This document shows, in pieces, positions 7,898 to 15,950 of a stretch of DNA of 42,037 bases (positions are counted from its first letter, which is position 1; each line of letters starts with the position of its first letter). Below the pieces are notes generated by a model that ran no database searches, was not told the origin of the DNA, and saw only the letters and a program-made list of their open reading frames with translations. The position numbers were made by a program, and so were the translations under genes. Source of the stretch: Parabacteroides sp. 52 (GTDB lineage Bacteria; Bacteroidota; Bacteroidia; Bacteroidales; Tannerellaceae); the NCBI RefSeq assembly GCF_010500925.1, contig NZ_QVMG01000017.1:1-42037 (forward strand), given 5' to 3'.

Positions 7898-9796
7898 ATG
7901 AAATACAATATAGTAAAAAACTGTGTCGTACTGACTTCTATGATGTTGGTGCCTTTCTTGAACAGTTGTAGCGAAAGCTGGCTCGATCCTAAACCGCTGT
8001 CTTTCTATACTCCGGAGAATTCTTATGTAGATGCCGCGGGTTTTTATTCGGCCCTTACCACTTGTGAGCGAAATATGCGGCACGAGTATTTTGGGGACGC
8101 TGCTCCGTTGATTACGGAAATGATTTTGTCGGATGTGGCAGTTGAAGGAACTACCGATAAGGCTGGACCTGCGATGAATATAGACGTTAGTTTATTGCCG
8201 GATGCTAAATTGAATGACGGTAACTATAACAAAGTCGGCTGGTACTGGTATGAAGGTTACAAAGGGATTAAATATGCCAATGTGGTTATTGCCCGTATTG
8301 ACGATGCTACCTATAAGAGTGAAGATGAGCGCAATCAGGTATTAGGCAGTGCCTATTTCCACAGAGCCTATCGTTACTACAAATTGACCCATCAGTTTGG
8401 GGACGTTCCTTATCTGGATTGGGAAATCAACAGCCCTAAGTATGATTTCTATTCATACGACCGTTGGTCGATCCTGGAAAAGATGAAAGAGGATATGGAA
8501 TTTGCCTATAAATGGGTACCAGAAAAAGTGGATAGAGGAAGAACTACCAAAGCCGCTTGTGGGGTGTTGTTAGCAAAGATTTGTATGGCTTTGGGAGATT
8601 TTGACCGTGCCATTGAACTGGGTAAAGAAATTGTCGCCAAGCATCCTTTGATGACTGCTCGTTTTACAGCCAATAAAAGCAAGCCCAACACGAATCTGAT
8701 GCATGATTTGCATAGTGTGGAAGCTAAAATGGATATGGCAAACACCGAAGGACTGATGTATGTAGTTGCTTATCCGGAAGCGGAGGGATCTGCCCGTATA
8801 GAGCTTATGCGTAATGGGGTTCCTTATTGGGCTGCAGGGTATATCACTACTCCGGACAGTAAAAAAGGAACAGCCATTTATTTGGCAGCCGATGAAACGG
8901 ATACAAAATTGGATAATAATGTGTTATATGGTCGCGGTATTGGTCGTTTACGTCCGACCAACTATTTCCAATATCAGATCTGGACAGAGAAAGAAAAGAA
9001 TGACCTGCGTGGATGTTATAATAAAGATAGCTGGAGACGTATGGAAGACTTGTATTATAACGAGCCAAGCTTGAAGAAATCCGGCAACGAGTGGTATGGA
9101 AAGAATTTGGTGAAACCAGCGAATATGTCTGTTTCGGACTCTGTTCGTGCCTGGTTCTCCTGGCCTCATTACAAATTGTTTGTGCCGGATCCATTAAATG
9201 CAGAGAAAAAAGGAGGAGAGACTCCCTGGTATATTTATCGTTCGGCAGAAGTGTATTTGATGCTGGCAGAATGTTACTATTGGAAAGGCCAAACGACAGA
9301 AGCAGCTACGGCAATCAATGTGGTTCGTACGCGTGCCGGAGCAGATCCTCTGACGGCTGCAGATATTACAATCGGTGCTATCCTGGATGAACGTGCCCGT
9401 GAGTTGTATTACGAAGAAAACCGTCACGTAGAGATTACACGTATGGCTTATACATTTGCTAAAACGGGTAAAGCTTGTGAAGTATTTGGCGGTCGTACGT
9501 ATAAATTAGACAATTTCTCTGGTCCGGGTGGTACAGGATCGAACGTAAAGCAAGAAGGTATCAACTTCTATTATGACTGGGTGGTTAAAAACAATAATTT
9601 CTATAACAAAGGAATTGTTACTGCTTATGCCGAATATAAAATCAGTGTGCATCATGTTTTGTGGCCGGTTCCGGCAAATGCAATCAATACAAACATGAAA
9701 GGGGTAATTAATCAGAATATCGGTTATCCGGGAGCTGAAAAGAATATAACGCCTCTGATCGTACCGAAAGAAGGAACTGTTTTAGGACCTCAATAA
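7898..9796 (+). CDS. RagB/SusD-family outer-membrane glycan-binding lipoprotein
   Basis: 632 residues, the surface lipoprotein partner of the preceding SusC, which captures ligand and closes the transporter. The lipoprotein signal ends at LNSC (cysteine at about residue 24), followed by SESWLDPKP, the usual SusD beginning. TPR-like helices follow (AYFHRAYRYYKLTHQFGDVPYLD, then YIYRSAEVYLMLAECYYWKG), and the C-terminal signature AINVVRTRAGADPLTAADIT ... ILDERARELYYEENRHVEITRM is characteristic. It is about 80-100 residues longer than many SusD proteins (the second one here is 521), so an enlarged ligand-binding part is likely. It shares a transcript with SusC that ends at the hairpin terminator 15 bp downstream. 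Confidence 0.95.
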   Translation: MKYNIVKNCVVLTSMMLVPFLNSCSESWLDPKPLSFYTPENSYVDAAGFYSALTTCERNMRHEYFGDAAPLITEMILSDVAVEGTTDKAGPAMNIDVSLLPDAKLNDGNYNKVGWYWYEGYKGIKYANVVIARIDDATYKSEDERNQVLGSAYFHRAYRYYKLTHQFGDVPYLDWEINSPKYDFYSYDRWSILEKMKEDMEFAYKWVPEKVDRGRTTKAACGVLLAKICMALGDFDRAIELGKEIVAKHPLMTARFTANKSKPNTNLMHDLHSVEAKMDMANTEGLMYVVAYPEAEGSARIELMRNGVPYWAAGYITTPDSKKGTAIYLAADETDTKLDNNVLYGRGIGRLRPTNYFQYQIWTEKEKNDLRGCYNKDSWRRMEDLYYNEPSLKKSGNEWYGKNLVKPANMSVSDSVRAWFSWPHYKLFVPDPLNAEKKGGETPWYIYRSAEVYLMLAECYYWKGQTTEAATAINVVRTRAGADPLTAADITIGAILDERARELYYEENRHVEITRMAYTFAKTGKACEVFGGRTYKLDNFSGPGGTGSNVKQEGINFYYDWVVKNNNFYNKGIVTAYAEYKISVHHVLWPVPANAINTNMKGVINQNIGYPGAEKNITPLIVPKEGTVLGPQ

Positions 9797-9810
9797 ATCA
9801 AATTAATTAA

Positions 9811-9843
9811 AAGAAGATGGATCTATGTCCATCTTCTTTTTTT
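9811..9843 (+). terminator. Rho-independent terminator after the SusC/SusD pair
   Basis: AAGAAGATGGA (9811-9821) pairs perfectly with TCCATCTTCTT (9828-9838) around a 6-base loop and runs into a T tract. It separates the SusC/SusD transcript from the following enzyme operon. Confidence 0.85.
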
Positions 9844-9853
9844 AGTTTTCTTT

Positions 9854-9990
9854 TTAAAATTGTTTTCGGTAATCAGAGGGAGTTATGTCAGTCTTTCGTT
9901 TGAATAGTTTGTTGAGGTGACAGGTAGTGTTGAATCCACATTCAATACTGATTTAAAGAAACTGTTGTAAAACACTAATAGCTTTGGCCG
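9854..9990 (-). pseudogene. Remnant of an AraC-family regulator (C-terminal HTH only)
   Basis: Reading the minus strand from about 9990 to the stop at 9856-9854 gives AKAISVLQQFL, a stop, then ISIECGFNTTCHLNKLFKRK followed by TDITPSDYRKQF and a stop. This is unmistakably the last helix-turn-helix of an AraC protein, including the conserved GFN..xHLN..FKR..G/D-ITPSxYR pattern, with an in-frame stop splitting it and nothing upstream. It is too short to act. It shows that a second AraC regulator once stood between SusC/SusD and the enzyme operon. Confidence 0.8.
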
Positions 9991-10050
9991 GATGCAAAAA
10001 TAATATAGTTTTTTGCAAAAAAAATATGTTTAAAGGGAGATGTCTACGAT

Positions 10051-10058
10051 TAATTTTG
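10051..10058 (+). promoter_or_regulatory. Predicted -7 box of the oxidoreductase/DUF6807 operon
   Basis: TAATTTTG matches TAnnTTTG exactly and lies 46 bp before the chosen ATG at 10105, giving a leader of about 40 bases. No convincing -33 TTTG stands 19 bp upstream, so activator dependence is possible. Confidence 0.5.
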
Positions 10059-10104
10059 TAAGAAAGAATGAGATCATTTGAAAGTACTTATAATCGCTAC
10101 AAAT

Positions 10105-11475
10105 ATGACTACAACACGAAGAGATTTTATTAAAAGATCATTATCAACAGGTTTGGGGTTAATTGTTGCTCCAACAATTGTACCGGCTTCCGTCTTTGGA
10201 CCGCATGCACCTTCTAACCGCATTCTTATAGGAGCAATAGGAACCGGGCGCATATCTCGCGATCATGACATGCCGGGTGTATGGAAATATGATGATGTGC
10301 GGATTGTTGCCACATCCGATCTGGATCGTAATCGGCTTGCCGAATCAAAAACATTGGTTGAAGGCTATTACTCTAAAAAAATGGGTAAACCGTATACCGG
10401 AGTAACTACGTATGAAAATTACCAGGATTTATTGGCCAATAAAGAGATTGACGGGGTATTAATCAGTACGCCTGACCACTGGCATGCTAAGATGGCTATC
10501 GATGCCGTTCGTGCAGGAAAAGATGTCTATTTGCAAAAACCTACCTCCCTGACCATTGAAGAGGGGCGCAAGATGAGCGACGCCGTGAATGCGAGCGGGC
10601 GTATCTTGCAGATCGGAAGTCAACAGCGTTCAATGGAGCAATTTCGTGTGGCCTGCGAACTGGTTAGAAACGGTCGCATCGGGCAACTGCAGCGGATTGA
10701 AATCCGTCTGCCGGGAGACCCGTCGGGAGGAAACCCACAAGAGATGCCTATACCTCAAGGATTTAATTATGATGCCTGGTTGGGACAAACACCTTATGTC
10801 CCTTATACTGTGGACAGGGTACATCCGCAGAAGGGATACGGACGTCCAGGCTGGTTGCGTTGTGAACAGTTTGGTGCCGGGATGATTACCGGTTGGGGAG
10901 CCCATCATTTTGATATTGCGCATTGGGCGATGGATAAGGAATATTCCGGACCGGTAGAGATCTCGGGGAAAGCCGAATTTCCGACTTCCGGTTTATGGAA
11001 TGTGCATGGGTATTATGAAACGGAGATGTTGTATGATAACGGAGTGATTGTTACAGGTACTACCGATAGCAAGGAGAAGCCCAATGGCGTTTTATTCACC
11101 GGAACGGAAGGTTGGATATTCGTCAGTAGAGGAGCTTATAGCGCTTCGGCCAATGATCCGGCATCCAATGCTACATCGCAGGCTTTGCAGGCTTCCGATC
11201 CTAAGATACTGAAGTCAGTGATAGGGGAGGGTGAGGTACATTTGTACCGGAGTTCAGACCATCATGGAAACTGGTTGGAGAGCATACGTACACGCAAACA
11301 GAATATAACGCCGGCTGAGGTGGCTCATCGTTCTTGTTCGGCTTGTTTGTTACAGCATATAGCGATGAAGTTAAATCGTAAATTGTATTGGGATCCCGTA
11401 TTGGAACGGTTTAAAAATGATGATGAAGCAAATGCGATGATTGCCCGTCCACACAGACCTCCTTATAATTTTTAA
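10105..11475 (+). CDS. Tat-exported Gfo/Idh/MocA-family oxidoreductase
   Basis: 456 residues from ATG 10105, preferred over a TTG at 10078. It opens with a twin-arginine signal (TTRRDFIKRS, then a hydrophobic stretch to about residue 33), implying export in folded form with cofactor bound, as known for Zymomonas glucose-fructose oxidoreductase. The Rossmann motif is GAIGTGRISRDHD. The usual EKP motif reads LQKPTS (Q144-K145-P146), keeping the lysine, as in many Bacteroidetes relatives. GAGMITGWGAHHFDIAHWAMD follows in the substrate half. The family oxidises or epimerises sugar hydroxyls with NAD(P). First gene of a five-gene operon (12 bp to the next). The substrate is unknown; C3 oxidation of a glycoside is a reasonable guess only. 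Confidence 0.9.
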   Translation: MTTTRRDFIKRSLSTGLGLIVAPTIVPASVFGPHAPSNRILIGAIGTGRISRDHDMPGVWKYDDVRIVATSDLDRNRLAESKTLVEGYYSKKMGKPYTGVTTYENYQDLLANKEIDGVLISTPDHWHAKMAIDAVRAGKDVYLQKPTSLTIEEGRKMSDAVNASGRILQIGSQQRSMEQFRVACELVRNGRIGQLQRIEIRLPGDPSGGNPQEMPIPQGFNYDAWLGQTPYVPYTVDRVHPQKGYGRPGWLRCEQFGAGMITGWGAHHFDIAHWAMDKEYSGPVEISGKAEFPTSGLWNVHGYYETEMLYDNGVIVTGTTDSKEKPNGVLFTGTEGWIFVSRGAYSASANDPASNATSQALQASDPKILKSVIGEGEVHLYRSSDHHGNWLESIRTRKQNITPAEVAHRSCSACLLQHIAMKLNRKLYWDPVLERFKNDDEANAMIARPHRPPYNF

Positions 11476-11487
11476 TAATTTATTCGA

Positions 11488-12726
11488 ATGAGACATATTG
11501 TTTTTGTATTCTTTTTTCTCAGTTTGTTTACATGGGATGTCGTTGCCGGAGAGAAAGTGACCCTTGTTGTGCGCGCCGGTCGTTATGATCGTACGGACTG
11601 TGTTGTTGCTGCTGATTTGTCTGGCAGGCTAAAAGAGGTTTCTTCTTCGCTGCGATTGTATGAGGTGATAGGGAAAAAGAAACAATTTTTACCCTGTCAA
11701 TTACAGAAAAAAACGGATGGTTCTGTTGTGCTTTATTTTATTCTTTCCGGAGATATGCCTGCGGGAAGTAGCCGTACTTTTATAGCGGAGGTGGTAAAGA
11801 AGAAGGCGCGGCAAAAAGAATTTATGGAAGTGGAGGATACACAGAGCGCTTTGATCCTGAAGAGGGAAGGAAAGGGTATTCTGCAATATAATTATACATT
11901 CACTTCACCTCCGAAAGGGGTAGATAAGGTCTTTGGCAGAAGTGGTTTTATTCATCCTGCATATTCCCCGGCAGGGCATGTGTTGACGAATATACAACCC
12001 CGGGATCATTATCATCATTATGGTATATGGAACCCCTGGACGCGAGTAGAGTATGATAAGAAGGTTTATGATCTTTGGAACCTGGGGGATAAACAAGGGA
12101 CGGTTCGGGCTACGGGCATTCATGCTACTGTTGAAGGAAATGTGTTTTCCGGATATTCGGCCGGACTGGATCATGTTATTTTTTCTGCTTCCGGCGAGAA
12201 GGTGATTATGGGTGAAGAAATGGTTGTTAGAGCTTGGAATACCCCGGAAGCTTTTATGTGGGACTTTGATTCGTTTTTGTCTCCATCAACAGCGTTGCCT
12301 GTTGTCATAAAGGCTTATCGGTATGCAGGCTTTAGCTGGAGAGGAACTGAAGAGTGGACAAAAGAAAACTGTGAAATGATGACTTCCGAAGGAAAAAGCC
12401 GTCAACAGATAGATGGATCGATTGCCCGCTGGATATATACTACCGGACAATGTGGGACGGATCGTGCTGGCATTATGTTTCTGGCACATCCTGATAATTA
12501 TAATAGTCCCGAACCTTTACGTATCTGGGATGAAAATGCCAACGGCGGGCGAGGAGATGCTTTTATGAATTTCTCTCCGACAAAAAATAAGGATTGGGAA
12601 TTGAAACCGGATAAAACGTATGCCCTTCGTTATCGTGTGTTGACCTATGATGGGGAAATGACACCTGAACGGGCAGACCGGCTTTGGAATAGCTTTGCTT
12701 ATCCTCCCGAAGTAGAAATAAAATAA
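11488..12726 (+). CDS. Secreted DUF6807 (PmoA-like) family protein, larger paralogue
   Basis: 412 residues with a Sec signal peptide (about 1-21, ending DVVAG). The N-terminal third (about 22-125) is a beta-rich extra domain missing from the next gene. The rest matches the DUF6807 family, labelled PmoA in some databases although unrelated in function to methane monooxygenase as far as I know. The family hallmark is the histidine cluster DHYHHYGIWNPW (H174, H176, H177), followed by YDLWNLGDKQG, and near the end HPDNYNSPEPLRIWD and FSPTKNKDWEL. The reaction is not established to my knowledge; conserved histidines suggest a metal or acid-base site. It is followed after 6 bp by a second, shorter member of the same family, and sits among sugar oxidoreductases. 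Confidence 0.82.
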   Translation: MRHIVFVFFFLSLFTWDVVAGEKVTLVVRAGRYDRTDCVVAADLSGRLKEVSSSLRLYEVIGKKKQFLPCQLQKKTDGSVVLYFILSGDMPAGSSRTFIAEVVKKKARQKEFMEVEDTQSALILKREGKGILQYNYTFTSPPKGVDKVFGRSGFIHPAYSPAGHVLTNIQPRDHYHHYGIWNPWTRVEYDKKVYDLWNLGDKQGTVRATGIHATVEGNVFSGYSAGLDHVIFSASGEKVIMGEEMVVRAWNTPEAFMWDFDSFLSPSTALPVVIKAYRYAGFSWRGTEEWTKENCEMMTSEGKSRQQIDGSIARWIYTTGQCGTDRAGIMFLAHPDNYNSPEPLRIWDENANGGRGDAFMNFSPTKNKDWELKPDKTYALRYRVLTYDGEMTPERADRLWNSFAYPPEVEIK

Positions 12727-12732
12727 TGACGT

Positions 12733-13629
12733 ATGAAAAAAACAGTGATCTTTCTTTTATCCTTTTTGGCAGTACCTTTACTGTATGCGCAGGGACAGAT
12801 GGTTTCTGCTACGCAGGTAGGTAACCGGATCGATGTGACCATAGGCAATCAGTTTTTTACCAGTTATCGTTTTCAACCGGATGAAAAGTATCCCTTCTTT
12901 TATCCTGTTAACGGGCCTTTGTCGGGTGGCAGTGTTACTTCTATGCGTAATGGGGAGTATCCGCACCATAGCTCTTTGTTTTTTGCTTGCGACCGGGTGA
13001 ATGGAGGCAATTATTGGCAGGAAGGTCTGAACAGGGGACGGATCCTTTCTATAGGAGCCCGTATTTTGGAGGCCAAAGGTGAACGTGTGGTGATTGAAGA
13101 TGAATGTATATGGAAACGTCCGGATGCCGAAGCACCGATAAAGGATCGGCGCAGGATAACAATTACTGCTCCGTCCAAAGAATTGTATCAAATGGATTTT
13201 GATATAGAGATGGAGATGTTGACGGATGTAACGATCTTGAAAAGCAATCACTCTTTGTTTAGTGCCCGTATTGATCCGGATCTTTCCACCAAACAAGGCG
13301 GTGTAATGATCAACTCGGAAGACAAACAAACCGAAAAAGGAACTTTTGGCGTGCCGTCTCCCTGGATCGACTGTTATGGGGAACGGAAAACGGGAATAGA
13401 AGGACTTGCCATTCTGCAGCATTCATCCAATAAATGGTATCCGTCACCCTGGTTTACGCGTGATTATGGTTTTATTTCTCCTACCCCGATGTATTGGCCG
13501 GCAGATGATAAGATGACAGTATTGAAGAAAGGGGAAATCGTTTCTCTTCGCTATCGGGTGTTAATACACGGGGGCGATAGTGAACAGGCCAATATTTCCG
13601 GCCTTTTTGAAAAATATAAAGGAGAATAA
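12733..13629 (+). CDS. Secreted DUF6807 (PmoA-like) family protein, smaller paralogue
   Basis: 298 residues with a signal peptide ending LLYAQ (about residue 19). It carries the same core as the preceding protein without the N-terminal extra domain. The markers are FYPVNGPLSGGSVTSMR, the histidine pair in YPHHSSLFFACDRVNGGNYW (H78-H79), and a C-terminal block with GLAILQHSSNKWYPSPWF and RDYGFISPTPMYWP. The two proteins are clearly diverged, so they are likely to act on different substrates or consecutive steps rather than to be a recent duplication. Function unknown. The location, between oxidoreductases in a SusC/SusD locus, implies work on a sugar derivative in the periplasm. Confidence 0.82.
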   Translation: MKKTVIFLLSFLAVPLLYAQGQMVSATQVGNRIDVTIGNQFFTSYRFQPDEKYPFFYPVNGPLSGGSVTSMRNGEYPHHSSLFFACDRVNGGNYWQEGLNRGRILSIGARILEAKGERVVIEDECIWKRPDAEAPIKDRRRITITAPSKELYQMDFDIEMEMLTDVTILKSNHSLFSARIDPDLSTKQGGVMINSEDKQTEKGTFGVPSPWIDCYGERKTGIEGLAILQHSSNKWYPSPWFTRDYGFISPTPMYWPADDKMTVLKKGEIVSLRYRVLIHGGDSEQANISGLFEKYKGE

Positions 13630-13651
13630 TACGTTCTAAAGAAAAAAACAA

Positions 13652-14458
13652 ATGAATATAGATTTAACAGGTAAAGTCGCCGTTATTACAGGAGGCGGTG
13701 GCGTATTGGGAGGTAGTATAGCGAAGAGCTTGGTAGAGAATGGTGTGAAAGTCGCTGTTATGGATATTCGCCAGGAGCAATTAGACAAGCGGGTGAAGGA
13801 ATTGGAGCCTCTAGGGGAGGTGATCGGTATCCAATGCAATGTATTGGATATGCAAAGCCTGGAGGCGGCATGTGAAACGCTTCAGAACCGGTGGGGAACT
13901 GTGGATATCCTGGTGAATGCGGCTGGAGGGAATCTTCCCGGAGCAACCCTGACGGAAGAACAGACTGTTTTTGATATGAAAGTAGAGGATTTCAATCGGG
14001 TGACCGATCTGAATATGAATGGTACAGTTTATCCTTGTCTGGTCTTTGGAAAGGCTATGGCAGAAAAAGGAAGTGGTAGTATCATTAATATTTCTTCCAT
14101 GGCTACTTATTCGGCGATTACCCGTGTGCCGGGTTATTCGGTGGCTAAAAGTGGAGTGAGTATTTTTACGCAATGGCTGGCTATGGAGATGGCATTGAAG
14201 TTTAATGAAAAAATACGGGTGAATGCCCTGGCTCCGGGGTTCTTTATTGGCGATCAGAACCGTGCTGTATTAATAAACCCGGATGGCTCTTACACGGAGC
14301 GCAGCCGTAAGGTTTTAGCCCGCACCCCCATGAAACGTTTCGGTGACATTTCAGAGTTAAATGGTTTGGTTCATTTTTTGTGCTCGGATCATGCCAGCTT
14401 TATAACCGGAACGATTATTCCAGTAGATGGAGGTTTTAGCTCGTTTAGTGGAGTTTAA
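13652..14458 (+). CDS. Short-chain dehydrogenase, D-mannonate oxidoreductase-like
   Basis: 268 residues, with no signal peptide, so cytoplasmic. The classical SDR layout is present: the nucleotide motif TGGGGVLGGSIAK, the acidic residue after beta-2 (VMDIR) suggesting NAD(H) preference, NAAGGN, the catalytic serine region INISSMATYS, and YSVAK (Y162, K166). The TGGGGVLGG loop and the long insertion after NAAGGNLPGATL resemble the SDR-type mannonate/fructuronate oxidoreductases found in Firmicutes and Bacteroidetes. A role in hexuronate, hexonate or keto-sugar reduction is therefore likely but not proven. It lies 22 bp after the DUF6807 gene in the same operon and would finish catabolism of products imported from the periplasm. 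Confidence 0.85.
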   Translation: MNIDLTGKVAVITGGGGVLGGSIAKSLVENGVKVAVMDIRQEQLDKRVKELEPLGEVIGIQCNVLDMQSLEAACETLQNRWGTVDILVNAAGGNLPGATLTEEQTVFDMKVEDFNRVTDLNMNGTVYPCLVFGKAMAEKGSGSIINISSMATYSAITRVPGYSVAKSGVSIFTQWLAMEMALKFNEKIRVNALAPGFFIGDQNRAVLINPDGSYTERSRKVLARTPMKRFGDISELNGLVHFLCSDHASFITGTIIPVDGGFSSFSGV

Positions 14459-14484
14459 TATAAATAGATAACGAAAGAATTGAA

Positions 14485-15885
14485 ATGAAAGGAAATCTCA
14501 TTATTACTATGGTAGTTGTTGGACTATTGGCTTCCTGTGCAGAGAAAAAGACGAAAGAAGAGCCCTTTACAGGAAAAGCGGGAGAGGTGAGGCTGATAAC
14601 GCTTGATCCCGGGCATTTCCACGCCGCATTGGTGCAGAAAAGTTCCTATCCGCAAGTCGCTAAAGATGTATATGTGTATGCCCCCGAAGGAGATGATCTG
14701 AAAGAACATCTAAAGAAAGTAGAGGCCTATAACAAACGGGAGGATTCTCCTACCTCCTGGCAGGAGATTGTTTATACAGGACCGGATTTTCTGGAGAAGA
14801 TGCTTGCAGAAAAAAAAGGCAATGTAATGGTGACAGCCGGTAATAATGGAAAAAAGACAACCTATATTCAGAAAACGCTTGCGGCCGGCATACATGTGTT
14901 GGCAGATAAACCGATGGCTATAAATAAGGCGAACTTTGAAATCCTGCAGCAGTGTTTTGAGGTGGCTGCCGAAAAAGGTGTTTTGTTATATGATATCATG
15001 ACCGAACGGTATGAGATCTCTACGATTCTGCAACGGGAACTTTCTTTGATCCCGGCTATCTATGGCGAACAGACACAAGGGACGCCGGAAGATCCTGCTA
15101 TTGTAAAAGAAAGTGTGCATCATTTCTTTAAAACAGTATCCGGGAATCCGTTGATTCGTCCGGCATGGTTCTTTGATGTGGAACAACAGGGAGAAGGAGT
15201 GGTGGATGTGACTACTCATCTGGTTGATTTGATACAATGGGAGGCTTTCCCGGAGCAGATCATCGATTATCAGAAGGATATAGAATTACTGGATGCCAAT
15301 CACTGGACTACTCCTGTTGATCTTGCACAATTTAAAGAGGTAACAGGTTTGAATGCCTATCCGGATTATTTGAAAAAAGATATAAAGGATGATGTTTTAC
15401 AGGTATATGCAAATGGAGATATCGTTTATAAGATAAAAGGGGTATGTGCCAAAGTATCTGTTATCTGGAATTACACCTTCCCTGAAGGTGGAGGAGATAC
15501 GCATTATTCGGTGATGAAAGGGAGTAAGACCAATTTGGTGATTCGCCAGGGAGAAGAGCAGGGGTATAGGCCCGAACTCTATGTGGAAGCAGTTGCCGGT
15601 GTCGATGTGAAAGCGTTGGAAAATGAGCTTTTACTCTCTTTTGAGGCAGTAAGCGATAAGTATCCGGGGGTCTCTTTGGAAAAGACCAGTGAAGGGAACT
15701 GGCATGTAATTATACCTCAAAGTTATCGAGTGGGGCATGAAGCGCATTTTGGGCAGGTGACAGAAAACTTTTTGCACTATTTGCAGAAGGGCTTACCGGA
15801 ATGGGAGGTGCCTAATATGTTGACGAAATATGCGATTACCACCAATGCTTTAGAGATGGCAAAAGCCAAAACGCAAATGAAGTAA
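14485..15885 (+). CDS. Lipoprotein Gfo/Idh/MocA oxidoreductase with a distinct C-terminal domain
   Basis: 466 residues with a lipoprotein signal (lipobox LLASC, cysteine at about residue 18), so anchored in the envelope facing the periplasm. The N-terminal NAD-binding half has an atypical start (VRLITLDPGHFHAALVQKS) and the motif LADKPMAI (K142), equivalent to EKP. GVVDVTTHLVDLIQWEAFPEQ lies in the middle. The last half matches the family annotated as putative oxidoreductase C-terminal domain (PF16490, from memory). It differs strongly from the Tat-exported oxidoreductase that opens this operon. Two envelope oxidoreductases could pass reducing equivalents between two sugars without free NADH. 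Last gene of the operon, followed by a strong terminator. Confidence 0.87.
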   Translation: MKGNLIITMVVVGLLASCAEKKTKEEPFTGKAGEVRLITLDPGHFHAALVQKSSYPQVAKDVYVYAPEGDDLKEHLKKVEAYNKREDSPTSWQEIVYTGPDFLEKMLAEKKGNVMVTAGNNGKKTTYIQKTLAAGIHVLADKPMAINKANFEILQQCFEVAAEKGVLLYDIMTERYEISTILQRELSLIPAIYGEQTQGTPEDPAIVKESVHHFFKTVSGNPLIRPAWFFDVEQQGEGVVDVTTHLVDLIQWEAFPEQIIDYQKDIELLDANHWTTPVDLAQFKEVTGLNAYPDYLKKDIKDDVLQVYANGDIVYKIKGVCAKVSVIWNYTFPEGGGDTHYSVMKGSKTNLVIRQGEEQGYRPELYVEAVAGVDVKALENELLLSFEAVSDKYPGVSLEKTSEGNWHVIIPQSYRVGHEAHFGQVTENFLHYLQKGLPEWEVPNMLTKYAITTNALEMAKAKTQMK

Positions 15886-15911
15886 GGTCGAATCTATAGA
15901 TTCAAACCAAT

Positions 15912-15950
15912 AAAAAGCCCCGGGAAAGAATTTCTTTCCCGGGGCTTTTT
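15912..15950. terminator. Strong bidirectional terminator
   Basis: AAAAAGCCCCGGGAAAG (15912-15928) pairs over 17 bases with CTTTCCCGGGGCTTTTT (15934-15950), with a 5-base loop. A and T tracts on the two sides serve the plus-strand operon and the converging rng gene, whose stop codon abuts it. Confidence 0.95.

Noticed and set aside
12778..13422. A 214-codon minus-strand open frame inside the second DUF6807 gene
   Set aside because: It is antisense to a signal-peptide-bearing conserved gene and its composition looks like a reverse-frame shadow; no domain is recognisable.
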